A stretch of DNA of 64,000 bases from the NCBI RefSeq assembly GCF_001854125.1, contig NZ_CP017715.1, positions 806,001 through 870,000 on the forward strand, read 5' to 3'. Below the pieces are notes generated by a model. The model saw only the letters and a list, made by a program, of their open reading frames with translations, was not told the origin of the DNA and did not search any database. This stretch comes from Marinobacter salinus. Lineage in GTDB: Bacteria; Pseudomonadota; Gammaproteobacteria; Pseudomonadales; Oleiphilaceae. Position numbers and translations under genes: made by a program. Position 1 is the first letter of the stretch. Each line of letters starts with the position of its first letter. Below are positions 17,224-26,217 of this stretch, piece after piece.

Positions 17224-18258
17224 TCAGTCCTCTGGTTTGCCAGGATCCAGCCATTGCTGTGACAGCCAATAAAACTGACCGTTTCCGGCAGGATATGTGC
17301 AGTTGTAGCGGAAACGTCGGCTGTTGAATGCCTTCGGTGCCTGAACCTCCACCTGGCCACCTTCCGTTAGCCTGAATTCGATTCGCCCCATCCCCGATGC
17401 AAAACAGGTGAGCTTTGAGGCTTTCATATCGTCTGGCAGAGCCAGAGACATTAGCGGAGGATTTGACCTGATTACACTGTCAGGAAGCATTCTGGCATCA
17501 ATCGGGAAAGCCTTGCTCAGAAGCTTGCTCTCCAGGCTGCCGAGCTGGCCATAGGCATTGGCCATGGGGAACCGCGGCAGCCTGGTTTTCTCCGAATTGG
17601 CGGCGATGGCACCACTTTGCTGGCCAAAGCCAAGCCAGCCCCTATCTGCAATCATGCTCTCCAGCGACTGGTCGAACTCGCCGTAGGGATAAGCGAACAT
17701 CGGTGTTTCGGTGCCAAGTTCTTCGCTCAGTCGGCTCTGGGCATCATCCAGACTGTGTTTGACTCTCTGGCGCCAGTGTTTTTCGGCTTCGTCGGGTTTC
17801 CTGGCCAGATGGCCGTGATCGGCGCTGTGATTTGCGATGGAGACCTGCTGCTGTTTTGAAAGCTCGGAAAGCTGCTCCCAAGTCATATATCCAGGTCGGC
17901 CAACGGCAGACGTGTTGACGAAAATGGTGTATGGATAATCAAATTCTGCGAGCGTTGGCGCGGCCGAGGTATAAACGGACTCGTAGGCATCGTCGAAGGT
18001 AATCGCAACCCGGTTGCTTGCACTGCTTTCGCCGTTGAGCGCTTTGTTGGTGCCGGATTGCAGCGGTACAACAGGCAGCCCCAAGTCCCGGATAAACGTC
18101 ATTTGCGCCTCAAACAGTGAAGTGGATGTGCTGGTTGAGGGCGGCGTCGAATCGCTGACATGATGATATTGCAGCACCACGAGGTCAGCCCGAGAGCCGA
18201 ACGTGATAGTTGTCAGTACAAGAAGTATCAATACATTCAGAAAGCTTCGGGGCGCCAT
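17224..18258 (-). CDS. Secreted polysaccharide deacetylase (NodB/CE4 domain)
   Basis: A 344-residue protein with a signal peptide (cleavage after TFGSRA) and a CE4 deacetylase domain over residues about 25-240. Motif 1 is ITFDDAY (catalytic base and metal Asp) and motif 2 is NHSADHGHL, the metal His pair. The later YPYGEFD matches motif 3. Such enzymes remove acetyl groups from polysaccharides such as poly-N-acetylglucosamine, chitin or peptidoglycan. The C-terminal 90 residues are a separate beta-rich domain I do not recognise. It runs tail-to-tail with the MalM-like gene, with a small TGACCC/GGGTCA inverted repeat at 17211-17226 between them. Confidence 0.88.
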   Translation of the reverse strand: MAPRSFLNVLILLVLTTITFGSRADLVVLQYHHVSDSTPPSTSTSTSLFEAQMTFIRDLGLPVVPLQSGTNKALNGESSASNRVAITFDDAYESVYTSAAPTLAEFDYPYTIFVNTSAVGRPGYMTWEQLSELSKQQQVSIANHSADHGHLARKPDEAEKHWRQRVKHSLDDAQSRLSEELGTETPMFAYPYGEFDQSLESMIADRGWLGFGQQSGAIAANSEKTRLPRFPMANAYGQLGSLESKLLSKAFPIDARMLPDSVIRSNPPLMSLALPDDMKASKLTCFASGMGRIEFRLTEGGQVEVQAPKAFNSRRFRYNCTYPAGNGQFYWLSQQWLDPGKPED

Positions 18259-18300
18259 AAAATATCCTTTGAAAAATCTGAGAATCAGCCTGATGCCTGT

Positions 18301-18993
18301 TCACCCGACGAGGCGAAAGTGAGCCTTGAGCACAGAAAATGCGTGATTTAGGCCCTGAATGGTTTCTGTATCGCCCCCGCGGTCGGGGTGTGCCTGCATG
18401 ACGGCCCTTCGAAACCGATGTTTCACCTCCGGAAAACTCTCAGGCATGCCGCTGAAACCAAGCCTTTCGGCGGCATTCAGGGCTTCTGAACGCTCCGGAG
18501 TGCCGCCTGGTCCACCAGCCCAGAAATCGTTCATCATCCTCTGTATCGCTTCCTCAGGGAGGCGATACTGGGAGAGGTCCAGATAGAACTGTCTCAGGCT
18601 GTCCACGCTATCGGGCATACCGAGGCCGCCAACCGCGTCCGCAAAGGATAGGCGGATGCTGAGGGGGGATATGGCGAGAGTTTCTCCGGTTTCGACAAGC
18701 TGATCCCGTAACCGGTAAAGCACATGAAATAGCAGAAAGTGGATCGGATAGAGGTTTTCAGGTTCGTTGAATCTGACCTCACCGATGAGTTCCCACGGCG
18801 GACGCTGTAACAGCTTGATCAACCCCAGCTCGTTGATGCCAGCCGGAGCCCTGCGCAATTCATGTTCAACAGCCACCAAGAGATGCTGGACTTGCTGTTC
18901 CAGCATAGCATCGTCGTCTTGTTGTTGGGCCTGCGGTGTCTGCAGACCCGAAGTAAAGTTTGTCATGGGCCCATGGTAGGGGACTGGAGGCAT
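18301..18993 (-). CDS. DNAJ-related protein (J-domain at C-terminus)
   Basis: A 230-residue protein with a C-terminal J domain whose HPD motif is intact (MQAHPDRGGDTETIQGLNHAF, about residues 198-220). The N-terminal domain (ELRRAPAGINELGLIKLLQRP; PIHFLLFHVLYRLRDQL) fits the 'DNA-J related protein' family of gammaproteobacteria. It should stimulate Hsp70 ATPase with an unknown client. The ATG at 18993 abuts the stop codon of the tetR gene, implying coupling; a second ATG at 18966 is also possible, and neither has a Shine-Dalgarno. Confidence 0.86.
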   Translation of the reverse strand: MPPVPYHGPMTNFTSGLQTPQAQQQDDDAMLEQQVQHLLVAVEHELRRAPAGINELGLIKLLQRPPWELIGEVRFNEPENLYPIHFLLFHVLYRLRDQLVETGETLAISPLSIRLSFADAVGGLGMPDSVDSLRQFYLDLSQYRLPEEAIQRMMNDFWAGGPGGTPERSEALNAAERLGFSGMPESFPEVKHRFRRAVMQAHPDRGGDTETIQGLNHAFSVLKAHFRLVG

Positions 18994-19638
18994 TCAGGAA
19001 AGCGTTGCGAGTTCGGGCATGCCGCCAAGGAATAAGGCAGTTGAGAAACGGGTCGCCTTGAGGGCTTCCTGATCTGCGGTTTCCGGCGCCTGGTGAACCC
19101 GGCGCGCAACCGTAAGGCTCATTTCGTAAGCAACGCCGAAAAAGGCTGCACACAGATACTCGTGATCGAGCCTGGGCAAAAGGCCACGCACCGTGGCTTC
19201 TCGAACGTCCTCCTCAAGCGACAACATTGCCAGCCCCAGAATGTCGGAGCCGAAGAGCTCCCGCAGGGCCCGGTGGTTTTTATGTGCCAACTCGTAAACA
19301 AGCGGATCCCGGGCAGTGGCCGTGTAGAGTGCCAGATAGGCATTGTGAATAAAGTCTTGTCTGGTATCGGCAGAGCGCCGATACTCGGTCAGGTGTTTAT
19401 TGAGGCGGGCCAGAAAGTCCGTCAGCAATACCGCGAAGATATCCTGTTTGCCCGAGAAATAGTTGTAAAAGGTGCCTGCAGCCAGGTCAGTGCGCCTGAT
19501 AATATCCCTGATCGTGGAATTCTCATAGCCTCGTTCCCGAAAGCACTCCCGGGCGGCATCAAGAATGGCTTTGCGGTTCCGGACCCGGTTAAGTTCCCGT
19601 TTTCCCGCAGTTACCTCTTTCGATTGCAACATATCCAT
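18994..19638 (-). CDS. TetR-family transcriptional regulator
   Basis: A 214-residue regulator. The helix-turn-helix is at residues about 20-65 ([20 protein letters not shown], then [18 protein letters not shown]). The open frame continues upstream to 20043, but that extension is antisense to ttcA and not credible; the start at 19638 (MDMLQSKEV) fits the family. The ligand is unknown. It is divergent from ttcA with 84 bp between them, and cotranscribed with the J-domain gene. The ligand domain ([27 protein letters not shown]) gives no substrate hint. Confidence 0.9.
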   Translation of the reverse strand: MDMLQSKEVTAGKRELNRVRNRKAILDAARECFRERGYENSTIRDIIRRTDLAAGTFYNYFSGKQDIFAVLLTDFLARLNKHLTEYRRSADTRQDFIHNAYLALYTATARDPLVYELAHKNHRALRELFGSDILGLAMLSLEEDVREATVRGLLPRLDHEYLCAAFFGVAYEMSLTVARRVHQAPETADQEALKATRFSTALFLGGMPELATLS

Positions 19639-19648
19639 GTTGGTATCC

Positions 19649-19677
19649 TGTCCCTGAATCCATGTGACGCGTATAAT
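19649..19677 (+). promoter_or_regulatory. Likely sigma-70 promoter of ttcA
   Basis: A perfect TATAAT lies at 19672-19677, about 46 bp before the ttcA ATG. The -35 position at 17-bp spacing (19649-19654, TGTCCC) is poor, so the promoter may be weak or regulated. It lies in the 84-bp tetR-ttcA divergent region. Confidence 0.4.
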
Positions 19678-19722
19678 CCCACGCTCATTAACCTTGTGAA
19701 CGTAGTGGGTGTTTCCGAAGCC

Positions 19723-20625
19723 ATGATCGCCAGTCCCGAACAGTCTCAGGCCGTCGAGCTTGAACGCCGCCAGAAACTCGAGCTGAACAAACTGCAAAAG
19801 CGTCTGCGCCGTGACGTTGGTCAGGCCATTGCTGATTTCTCGATGATTGAAGCCGGCGACAAGGTAATGTGTTGCCTGTCCGGTGGCAAAGACTCCTATG
19901 CCATGCTCGACATTCTGCTCAATCTGCAGAAAAGCGCCCCGGTCTCCTTTGAGCTGATCGCGGTCAACCTTGACCAGAAACAGCCCGGTTTCCCCGAGGA
20001 AGTGCTGCCCGAATACCTGAACGCCTTGGGTATCGAGTATCACATCATCGAGAAAGACACCTACAGTATTGTTAAGGAAAAAGTACCGGAAGGGAAGACC
20101 ACCTGCGGTCTTTGTTCCCGGCTACGTCGCGGAATTCTCTATAATTTTGCCGAAGAGCATGGTGTGACCAAGATCGCGCTGGGCCACCATCGCGATGATA
20201 TGCTGGAAACCCTGTTCCTGAACATGTTCTATGGCGGCAAGCTCAAGTCCATGCCTCCGGTATTGCACAGTGACGACGGGCGCAACACGGTGATTCGGCC
20301 GCTGGCGTTCAGCCGGGAGAAAGATATCGCACGGTATGCTGCCCTGCGGCAGTTCCCGATCATTCCCTGTAACCTGTGCGGCTCCCAGGAGAATCTGCAG
20401 CGCCAGGTTATCAAGGATATGTTCCAGTCCTGGGACAAGCAGCATCCGGGACGCCTCGAAACCATGTTCCGAGCCATGTGCAACGTTGAGCCATCTCATC
20501 TTGCAGACACGAATCTGTACGATTTCCGCGAAGGTAAGCGACTCGGTGGGAAGCGCCAGGCCGTTCAGACTTCGGAGCCCTCAGAAACCCGGGACTTTGG
20601 CCGCCTGGATGTTTTGAACATCTAG
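19723..20625 (+). CDS. ttcA: tRNA 2-thiocytidine(32) synthetase TtcA
   Basis: A 300-residue enzyme that thiolates cytidine-32 of certain tRNAs using ATP and an Fe-S cluster. The PP-loop is SGGKDS at residues 53-58. The cluster cysteines are C128/C131 ([10 protein letters not shown]) and C216 (PCNLCG), matching the family. The open frame starts at 19093, but everything before about 19723 is antisense to tetR; the ATG at 19723 (MIASPEQSQ) matches the family start. The Shine-Dalgarno is poor. The gene stands alone on its strand, next to the cbb3 assembly genes. Confidence 0.96.
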   Translation: MIASPEQSQAVELERRQKLELNKLQKRLRRDVGQAIADFSMIEAGDKVMCCLSGGKDSYAMLDILLNLQKSAPVSFELIAVNLDQKQPGFPEEVLPEYLNALGIEYHIIEKDTYSIVKEKVPEGKTTCGLCSRLRRGILYNFAEEHGVTKIALGHHRDDMLETLFLNMFYGGKLKSMPPVLHSDDGRNTVIRPLAFSREKDIARYAALRQFPIIPCNLCGSQENLQRQVIKDMFQSWDKQHPGRLETMFRAMCNVEPSHLADTNLYDFREGKRLGGKRQAVQTSEPSETRDFGRLDVLNI

Positions 20626-20671
20626 AGTGTGGATCCGGTCGAGCTTCAGGCGATGCTTTCAGGGCCGGTCA

Positions 20672-21361
20672 TCAGAATCCTGCTAAGGCTTGCAGCGGCA
20701 TTGTCCAGAGCCCGAACAGAATCAGCAGGCCACCGGTGATTTTCCGGAACAACGGGTTACCTTGAAGCCCCCGGACCTGGTTCGCAGCATAGCCGGTAGC
20801 CAGCATGGACGGAAGGGTGCCTAGCCCGAAGAACACCATGGTCAGTGCGGCTGAGCCGACTGAAGGCTGCAGTGCAGCCCACCCGAGCGTGCTGTAAATG
20901 AGTCCGCAAGGCAGCCAGCCCCAGAGTACCCCTAGCGCCAGCGCCTGCCCGACGTGATTGACGGGCAAAAAGCGTTTTGTAAGCGGTGAAAGACGTTTCC
21001 AGACGGGCGCACCGACCCTCTCGACATACCGGATGCCTTGCCACCACTGCCCCATGGATAGCCCCATGAAAATCAGCAGCAGGCCGGCAGTAGCCCTCAG
21101 CAACACGCCGATTTCTGCCCATTGGCTTGCAACAGAGGTGCTCAAGAGTGCTATCAGTGTGGCGATTAACGCGTAACTGGTGATGCGGCCAACGTTAAAG
21201 CCGACCAGCATCAGCGTCTGGCGGAATCGGAAGCCTTTGCCCACGGGTAGAGCCATGGAGAGCGATGCGCTTATGCCACCACACATTCCAAGACAGTGCG
21301 TACTGCCCAGCAGGCCAATCAGAAAGGCGCTTGGGTAGCTGAGATAGAGTTCCGGTGTCAT
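20672..21361 (-). CDS. SafE/UreH-like membrane protein of the cbb3 assembly cluster
   Basis: A 229-residue protein with six hydrophobic helices and the family motif HCLGMCGGISASLSMAL at residues about 22-38, matched by LPCGLIYSTLGWA in the second half. The paired Cys motifs suggest transition metal handling. Relatives directly follow ccoS in many proteobacteria and are thought to help copper or redox delivery to cbb3 oxidase; the role is not settled. Its ATG overlaps the ccoS stop by one base. Confidence 0.85.
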   Translation of the reverse strand: MTPELYLSYPSAFLIGLLGSTHCLGMCGGISASLSMALPVGKGFRFRQTLMLVGFNVGRITSYALIATLIALLSTSVASQWAEIGVLLRATAGLLLIFMGLSMGQWWQGIRYVERVGAPVWKRLSPLTKRFLPVNHVGQALALGVLWGWLPCGLIYSTLGWAALQPSVGSAALTMVFFGLGTLPSMLATGYAANQVRGLQGNPLFRKITGGLLILFGLWTMPLQALAGF

Positions 21362-21606
21362 CAGCTTTTCGGCGCTTCCTGGTCCGGCTCATCGGCTTTG
21401 GTACCGGCTGTTTGCTGATCTGTGGCAGAGGGTTTATCGGTCCGCGCTTCGTCCGGAATCATGTCCTTGTCATCGTCGTACAGAATCCGGTGAGCGGGGC
21501 CTTCCAGATCGTCGTACTGACCGCTTTTGACAGCCCATGAAAACAATACCACGCCCAGCGCCACCACAATCAGTACGAGTGGAACCAGGATCATTACAAT
21601 TTGCAT
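21361..21606 (-). CDS. ccoS: cbb3-type cytochrome oxidase assembly protein CcoS
   Basis: An 81-residue protein with one N-terminal membrane helix (VMILVPLVLIVVALGVVLF) followed by FSWAVKSGQYDDLEGPAHRIL, the diagnostic CcoS block. CcoS is needed for insertion of heme and copper into CcoN. The tail (about 45-81) is acidic and low-complexity. It lies between ccoI (39 bp upstream) and the SafE-like gene, with which it overlaps. Confidence 0.94.
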   Translation of the reverse strand: MQIVMILVPLVLIVVALGVVLFSWAVKSGQYDDLEGPAHRILYDDDKDMIPDEARTDKPSATDQQTAGTKADEPDQEAPKS

Positions 21607-21645
21607 GGCAGACCTCGCTGACGTGGATAAAGTACGGCTAAGGTA

Positions 21646-24099
21646 TCAGGACAGCGCTTGAGCGCCAACTGACGGATTGTCCTGACTCAGCGATTGCGCC
21701 GTTGGCGCTCTGCCAAGTCGAAGGGCATTTAAAACGACAACCAAAGAGCTGAGAGACATGCCGATGGCCGCAAGCCATGGCGGAACCAAGCCGGCGGCCG
21801 CAAGGGGCAGGGCGCAAATGTTATAGACCAGGGCCCAGACAAGGTTCTGCCGGATAACCTTTCGGGTTTGACGACTGGTCTTCAGGGCCTCAACCAATTG
21901 CGTGAGCTGGCCATTGAGCAAGACTGCATCCGCTTTAAGCTGGGTAAGATCCGCTGCGGAACCCATCGCAACAGAAATCCCGGCACCCGCCATGGAAGGC
22001 AGGTCATTAAGGCCGTCGCCAACCATCATGACGCTGTGGCCGTCATTCGTGAGTTTTTCCAGTACGCCCAGCTTATCCTCTGGCGATGCCTGGCCAATTG
22101 CTTCCTCAATACCCAGAGCTCTGGCAACGTCCACGACGTGGCTGGATCGGTCGCCACTGAGCAGAATGGTTCGAATTCCGGCTTTCTGTAGTGCCTTGAT
22201 TGCGGAAACCGCATCGTCTCTGATCTCGTCATCAAGCCGGAAACAGGCAAGCCATTCCCGGTCAGAGGCCAGCCAGACTTCCATGCCTTGATGACCGGAG
22301 GAGTCGGGTGCCGGCATCTCAACCTGCTTCTGAACAAAATCTTTATGTCCGATATAGAAACCCTGGTCATTGAGCTTGCCTGACAGTCCGCCACCCAGGT
22401 GGTTTTCGACATGCTCTATTGCCGCTGAAGGGCGGTTATGAAAGACCCGGGCAACGGGGTGCTCCGAGTGCTTTTCGAGCCCTGCCGCCAACTTCAGGCA
22501 GCTTGCCTCATCCAGGCTGCCCGAGGTCTGAAGTTCAACGAGGCTCAGCTCCCCTTTGGTCAGGGTGCCGGTCTTGTCGAAAATAATGGTGTCGATGGTG
22601 TTCATCGACTCCAGTGTGTGGCCGCGTGTGGGCAGGAATCCCAGTCGCCGGAGTTTTACCGTTGCAGAGGTGATGGCTGTTGGTGTCGCAAGCGACAGTG
22701 CGCAGGGGCAGGTGACAACCAGTACCGAAAGGGTAATGTCGAAGGCGTTCTCGGCGCCGGCCAGCCACCATCCGATCCAGACGATCGGCGCAAGAATCAG
22801 TACGCGCCCGACGAATTTCCCGGCGATCCTGTCCGCCATCCGCGCCACCGGTGGCTTCTCGGCCTGTACCCGGTCGAGTACACGAAGTATGCCGGAAAGA
22901 CGGGTCTGGGAACCGGACCTTAGGACGCGAACGTCTAGCGGGTTTTCTCCGTTGATGCTTCCGGCATGGACCGCATCGCCGGGTGTTCGTGTTTCGGGAA
23001 GGTATTCGCCAGTCAGTGCTGCTTCATTCAGGGTGGAATGGCCGCGAATGATTTCACCGTCTATGGGTAGCGTCTCACCGGGGCGGATTCGAACCACATC
23101 GCCCGGCTTTATCTGATGGGCCGGCACGATATCTGTCTGATCTCCATCTACCCGTGCGGCGACAGTGGGCTGAAAGCCTGCCAGTGCATTGCCGGTCAGT
23201 CCTGCCCGATACCGTGCCTGCACCTCAACATAGCGCCCCAGAAGCAGGAAAAAGGTAAACATGCACACCGACTCAAAATAGACTTCCTCGCCGCCAAACA
23301 CCGTAACCCAGGTGCTGGCCAGGTAGGCGAGACCAATGGCAATGGCGACCGGGACGTCCATTGTAAGTTGCCGGCTTCTGATATCCCTGTGGGCATTCCG
23401 GAAAAAGGGGCGCGCACTGTAGAGAACCACTGGTGTGGTGATCAGGAGGCTGAACCAGCGGAAGAAGGCGACGAACTCTGGTGACACGCCTGTCACCATA
23501 TCGAAATAGAGGGGGAAGGCCAGCATCATGCTCTGAAACGAGCCGATACCAGCAAGAGTCAGCCGGATGAGCATGGAGCGATGTTCGGCTTTGAGCGCCC
23601 GCTCGACTTCATCCGGCTGGTAGGGCCGGGCGGTGTAGCCAAGTTCGTGAATCGCTATGAGCAGATCACTCAGCCTTGCCTTGTCCTGGGACCAGACCAG
23701 GCGAGCTCGCTGGGTTGTATGGTTCACTGAAAAGGTCTGCACGCCCGGCTGCTTTTTCATGTGGTTTTCCAGCAACCAGATGCAGGCAGCACAAGTAATG
23801 CCGCCAATCAGTAGCTGAGCCTCCTGACCGCCCTTGACCGGGACCACGAATGAGGCCTGTACCACAGGGTGATCCAGTTCCCTCAGGCGACCAAGCTCGG
23901 AGGAGGTTAATTCTCGCGGGGTAACTGCCGGTTCAGTGCGAAAATCGTAAAACCCATTGAGCCCCTCGGTATGAATGGTTTCGCAGACCGCCTTGCAGCC
24001 GTGGCAGCAAAAATGTCGTGTTGTGCCATTCAGATCGAGGGTGATCTCAGGCTCTCCGGAGGCCGGTTCGCCGCAATGAAAGCAATCCAGGGGGGTCAC
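21646..24099 (-). CDS. ccoI: Copper-translocating P1B-type ATPase CcoI
   Basis: An 817-residue ATPase supplying copper for cbb3 oxidase assembly. In order: an N-terminal Cys-rich domain (FHCGEP; HFCCHGCKAVC), a heavy-metal-associated domain (GGITCAACIWLLENH), membrane helices, the TGEYLPET actuator motif, the intramembrane CPC motif (VTCPCALSLATPTA), the phosphorylation site DKTGTLTKGE and the hinge VGDGLNDLPSMAGAGISVAMG. The extended N-terminus with the extra Cys cluster marks the CcoI/FixI branch rather than the copper-detoxifying CopA type. It overlaps ccoH by 4 bp (ATGA). Confidence 0.96.
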   Translation of the reverse strand: MTPLDCFHCGEPASGEPEITLDLNGTTRHFCCHGCKAVCETIHTEGLNGFYDFRTEPAVTPRELTSSELGRLRELDHPVVQASFVVPVKGGQEAQLLIGGITCAACIWLLENHMKKQPGVQTFSVNHTTQRARLVWSQDKARLSDLLIAIHELGYTARPYQPDEVERALKAEHRSMLIRLTLAGIGSFQSMMLAFPLYFDMVTGVSPEFVAFFRWFSLLITTPVVLYSARPFFRNAHRDIRSRQLTMDVPVAIAIGLAYLASTWVTVFGGEEVYFESVCMFTFFLLLGRYVEVQARYRAGLTGNALAGFQPTVAARVDGDQTDIVPAHQIKPGDVVRIRPGETLPIDGEIIRGHSTLNEAALTGEYLPETRTPGDAVHAGSINGENPLDVRVLRSGSQTRLSGILRVLDRVQAEKPPVARMADRIAGKFVGRVLILAPIVWIGWWLAGAENAFDITLSVLVVTCPCALSLATPTAITSATVKLRRLGFLPTRGHTLESMNTIDTIIFDKTGTLTKGELSLVELQTSGSLDEASCLKLAAGLEKHSEHPVARVFHNRPSAAIEHVENHLGGGLSGKLNDQGFYIGHKDFVQKQVEMPAPDSSGHQGMEVWLASDREWLACFRLDDEIRDDAVSAIKALQKAGIRTILLSGDRSSHVVDVARALGIEEAIGQASPEDKLGVLEKLTNDGHSVMMVGDGLNDLPSMAGAGISVAMGSAADLTQLKADAVLLNGQLTQLVEALKTSRQTRKVIRQNLVWALVYNICALPLAAAGLVPPWLAAIGMSLSSLVVVLNALRLGRAPTAQSLSQDNPSVGAQALS

Positions 24100-24611
24100 C
24101 CTCGGGCAGCGCCTTCTGAACTGACGGTGATTCCATTTTCGGCAGGCAGCTGGGTTTCACCTTTTAACCGCCACTTATTGTCAGGACCCCGCAGGTCGTA
24201 GTACCAGCGACCGTTGATGTCGTCCAGCATTTGTCCACGGTAATGCCCGGTCCCGGTTCTCTGGAACTGGATTGTCCTGTCCCTGTCGGCAAGGGTTGGG
24301 TGGAACAGGTTCAAGACGAGGTATGGGAAATCGGCGGGGCCATTATCCGTATTCAGATTCAGAGAAATATTGCGGTTGTCAAAATTCAGCTCTGCCATCA
24401 TACCCAGGTCAGCCGCTTTCTGGTCCCGCGCGATCTCAAGGTTGATTCCGCGACCTTGCTTGGAGTAATCGTCGGTCACCATGGTGTCTTTCATGTTTGT
24501 CGCCACGATAATCATGGAAATGCACCATATAATGGCCGCCAGGGGGAAAATGGTCAGAAACCAGAACCAGGGCTGACGATACCAGGGCGCGACTGGAGCT
24601 TGTTCGGTCAT
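24096..24611 (-). CDS. ccoH: CcoH/FixH-family cbb3 assembly protein
   Basis: A 171-residue protein with one membrane anchor (residues about 15-38, WFWFLTIFPLAAIIWCISMI) and a periplasmic FixH domain with the signature VTDDYSKQGRGINLEIARDQKA. It is required for stable assembly of the cbb3 complex. A longer frame starts with a TTG at 24647; the ATG at 24611 is chosen from the family N-terminus and the GAG-rich upstream sequence. It lies between ccoG and ccoI. Confidence 0.92.
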   Translation of the reverse strand: MTEQAPVAPWYRQPWFWFLTIFPLAAIIWCISMIIVATNMKDTMVTDDYSKQGRGINLEIARDQKAADLGMMAELNFDNRNISLNLNTDNGPADFPYLVLNLFHPTLADRDRTIQFQRTGTGHYRGQMLDDINGRWYYDLRGPDNKWRLKGETQLPAENGITVSSEGAARG

Positions 24612-24653
24612 AGTACTCAATCTCTTTAAAACGGGTGGTTGCCGCAATATCAG

Positions 24654-26084
24654 CTATCGCGTTGGACCGACAAATCGGCTTTCGGTTTCCAGGTTAAGAG
24701 AACTATCGGTTGTCGATTCAGCCCGGAACCGAATTTCGTTGTTGGATGCTTCGATAGACTCGGGCGGCACGTCAACGACCGTCGGTAATGCACGGTTTTC
24801 CCCACTCTCGACGGTAACCGAAGTCTGTGTAAGGATCTGGATCCCCTCCAGGCCATCCACCGACAATGAGAAGGTTTGGGGCACCTCGGTCATATTGGCG
24901 ATCTTCAGGGTGTAGGAGTTTTCAACGCGGCCTTGGCCATTGAAGCTGAAGAGCGCCCCCCGGTCCCGGATAACGTCCATCTGTGCGGGCACCCGAGTAG
25001 CGATTGTGAAACCGATGGCTGCAATCATTAAAGAGAGCACGGCGCCGTAGCCAAATGTCCGCGGCCGCAGCAGTTTGGAGGTCTTGCCCTCAAGCTCATT
25101 CTCAGTTGTGTAGCGAATCAGCCCCCTTGGGTAGTTCATCTTGTCCATAATTTCATCGCAGGCATCAATGCACAGGGCACAGCCTATACACTCGTACTGG
25201 AGTCCATCACGGATATCGATTCCTGTTGGGCAAACCTGCACGCACTGGCCACAATCAATACAGTCGCCGAGCCCGGCTTTCGCCGGGTCTATGCCTTTCT
25301 TCCGGCCGCCCCGGGGCTCTCCCCTGTTCGGGTCGTAGGAGACAACGCGAGTGTTCGGGTCAAACATTACTGACTGGAAGCGGGCATAGGGACACATGTA
25401 CAGACAAACCTGTTCACGCATCCATCCCGCATTGAGGTAAGTGGCGACAGTAAAGAACGCTACCCAGAAGTATGCCCAGCCGTTGGCCTGCAGGGTAAAG
25501 AGATCGCCGATCAATTCCCGGATAGGATAGAAATAGCCCACAAAGGTCAGGCCAGTGGCCAAGGCGATCAGAAGCCACGCCGCGTGTTTGGCGGATTTCT
25601 TGACGATTTTTTCCGCAGACCGGGGAGCCTTGTCGAGCTTCATTCTTTTATTTCGGCTACCCTCAATACGCTCTTCAACCCACATAAAGATGAAGGTCCA
25701 CACGGTTTGTGGGCAGGTATAGCCGCACCAGACACGGCCAAAAAGGGTGGTGATGAAAAACAGGCCGAAGGCACAGATAATGAGCATTCCGGACAGCAGT
25801 ATGAAGTCCTTCGGGTAGAAGGTCAGGCCATAGAGATGGAACTCCCGCGCGGGAAGGTCAAAGTGAATGAGGGGCTGGCCGTCCAGCGTCAGCCAGACAA
25901 ACAAAAAGTACATGCCCATCAGCATCAGCAGGCTGACGTTGCGAATACGCTGAAAGAAACCTTTTACTTCTTTTACGTAGATCTTTTTGCGACTGGCATA
26001 AAGTTCGACGGTTCCGGATTTGTTGTTTTTATCGGAGGAATCAGAGGACGGGTCTACTTGTTTGACCGGAATCTCAGTGCTCAT
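24654..26084 (-). CDS. ccoG: Cytochrome c oxidase accessory protein CcoG (RdxA/FixG)
   Basis: A 476-residue membrane protein with about five helices and a double 4Fe-4S ferredoxin module (CIDCGQCVQVCPTGIDI, then CIGCALCIDACD). Two further Cys motifs occur in the N-terminal half (VWCGYTCPQTVW and CLYMCPYARFQ). CcoG reduces copper for delivery to the binuclear centre. The C-terminus (about 370-476) is an Ig-like FixG domain. GGGAGGTAACG precedes the ATG at 26084. Confidence 0.95.
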   Translation of the reverse strand: MSTEIPVKQVDPSSDSSDKNNKSGTVELYASRKKIYVKEVKGFFQRIRNVSLLMLMGMYFLFVWLTLDGQPLIHFDLPAREFHLYGLTFYPKDFILLSGMLIICAFGLFFITTLFGRVWCGYTCPQTVWTFIFMWVEERIEGSRNKRMKLDKAPRSAEKIVKKSAKHAAWLLIALATGLTFVGYFYPIRELIGDLFTLQANGWAYFWVAFFTVATYLNAGWMREQVCLYMCPYARFQSVMFDPNTRVVSYDPNRGEPRGGRKKGIDPAKAGLGDCIDCGQCVQVCPTGIDIRDGLQYECIGCALCIDACDEIMDKMNYPRGLIRYTTENELEGKTSKLLRPRTFGYGAVLSLMIAAIGFTIATRVPAQMDVIRDRGALFSFNGQGRVENSYTLKIANMTEVPQTFSLSVDGLEGIQILTQTSVTVESGENRALPTVVDVPPESIEASNNEIRFRAESTTDSSLNLETESRFVGPTR

Positions 26085-26188
26085 CGTTACCTCCCGATGA
26101 AATGGTATAGCGGGGAGCGGGCCCGGAGGGGACTGCTGATCTTTTCAAGCCTGTGCCCGCTGGTGCAGACACAGGGTTGAACAGACCA

Positions 26189-26210
26189 GGCCGGGGAGCA
26201 AGCCCCGGCC
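26189..26210 (-). terminator. GC-rich hairpin between ccoNOQP and ccoGHIS
   Basis: A perfect 8-bp stem, GGCCGGGG with CCCCGGCC, and a 6-nt loop lie just past the ccoP stop. There is no T-run on the minus strand, so it is more likely an mRNA stabiliser, processing site or partial terminator than a strong intrinsic terminator. It separates structural from assembly genes. Confidence 0.5.
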
Positions 26211-26217
26211 GAAAGCC

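Noticed and set aside
17211..17226. Small TGACCC/GGGTCA hairpin as a terminator between convergent genes
   Set aside because: Only a 6-bp stem and no T-run on either strand; it may have no function.
19093..19722. 5' extension of the ttcA frame
   Set aside because: Antisense to tetR, not similar to TtcA; the family N-terminus starts at 19723.
19639..20043. Extension of the tetR frame upstream of 19638
   Set aside because: Antisense to ttcA; TetR proteins start shortly before the helix-turn-helix.
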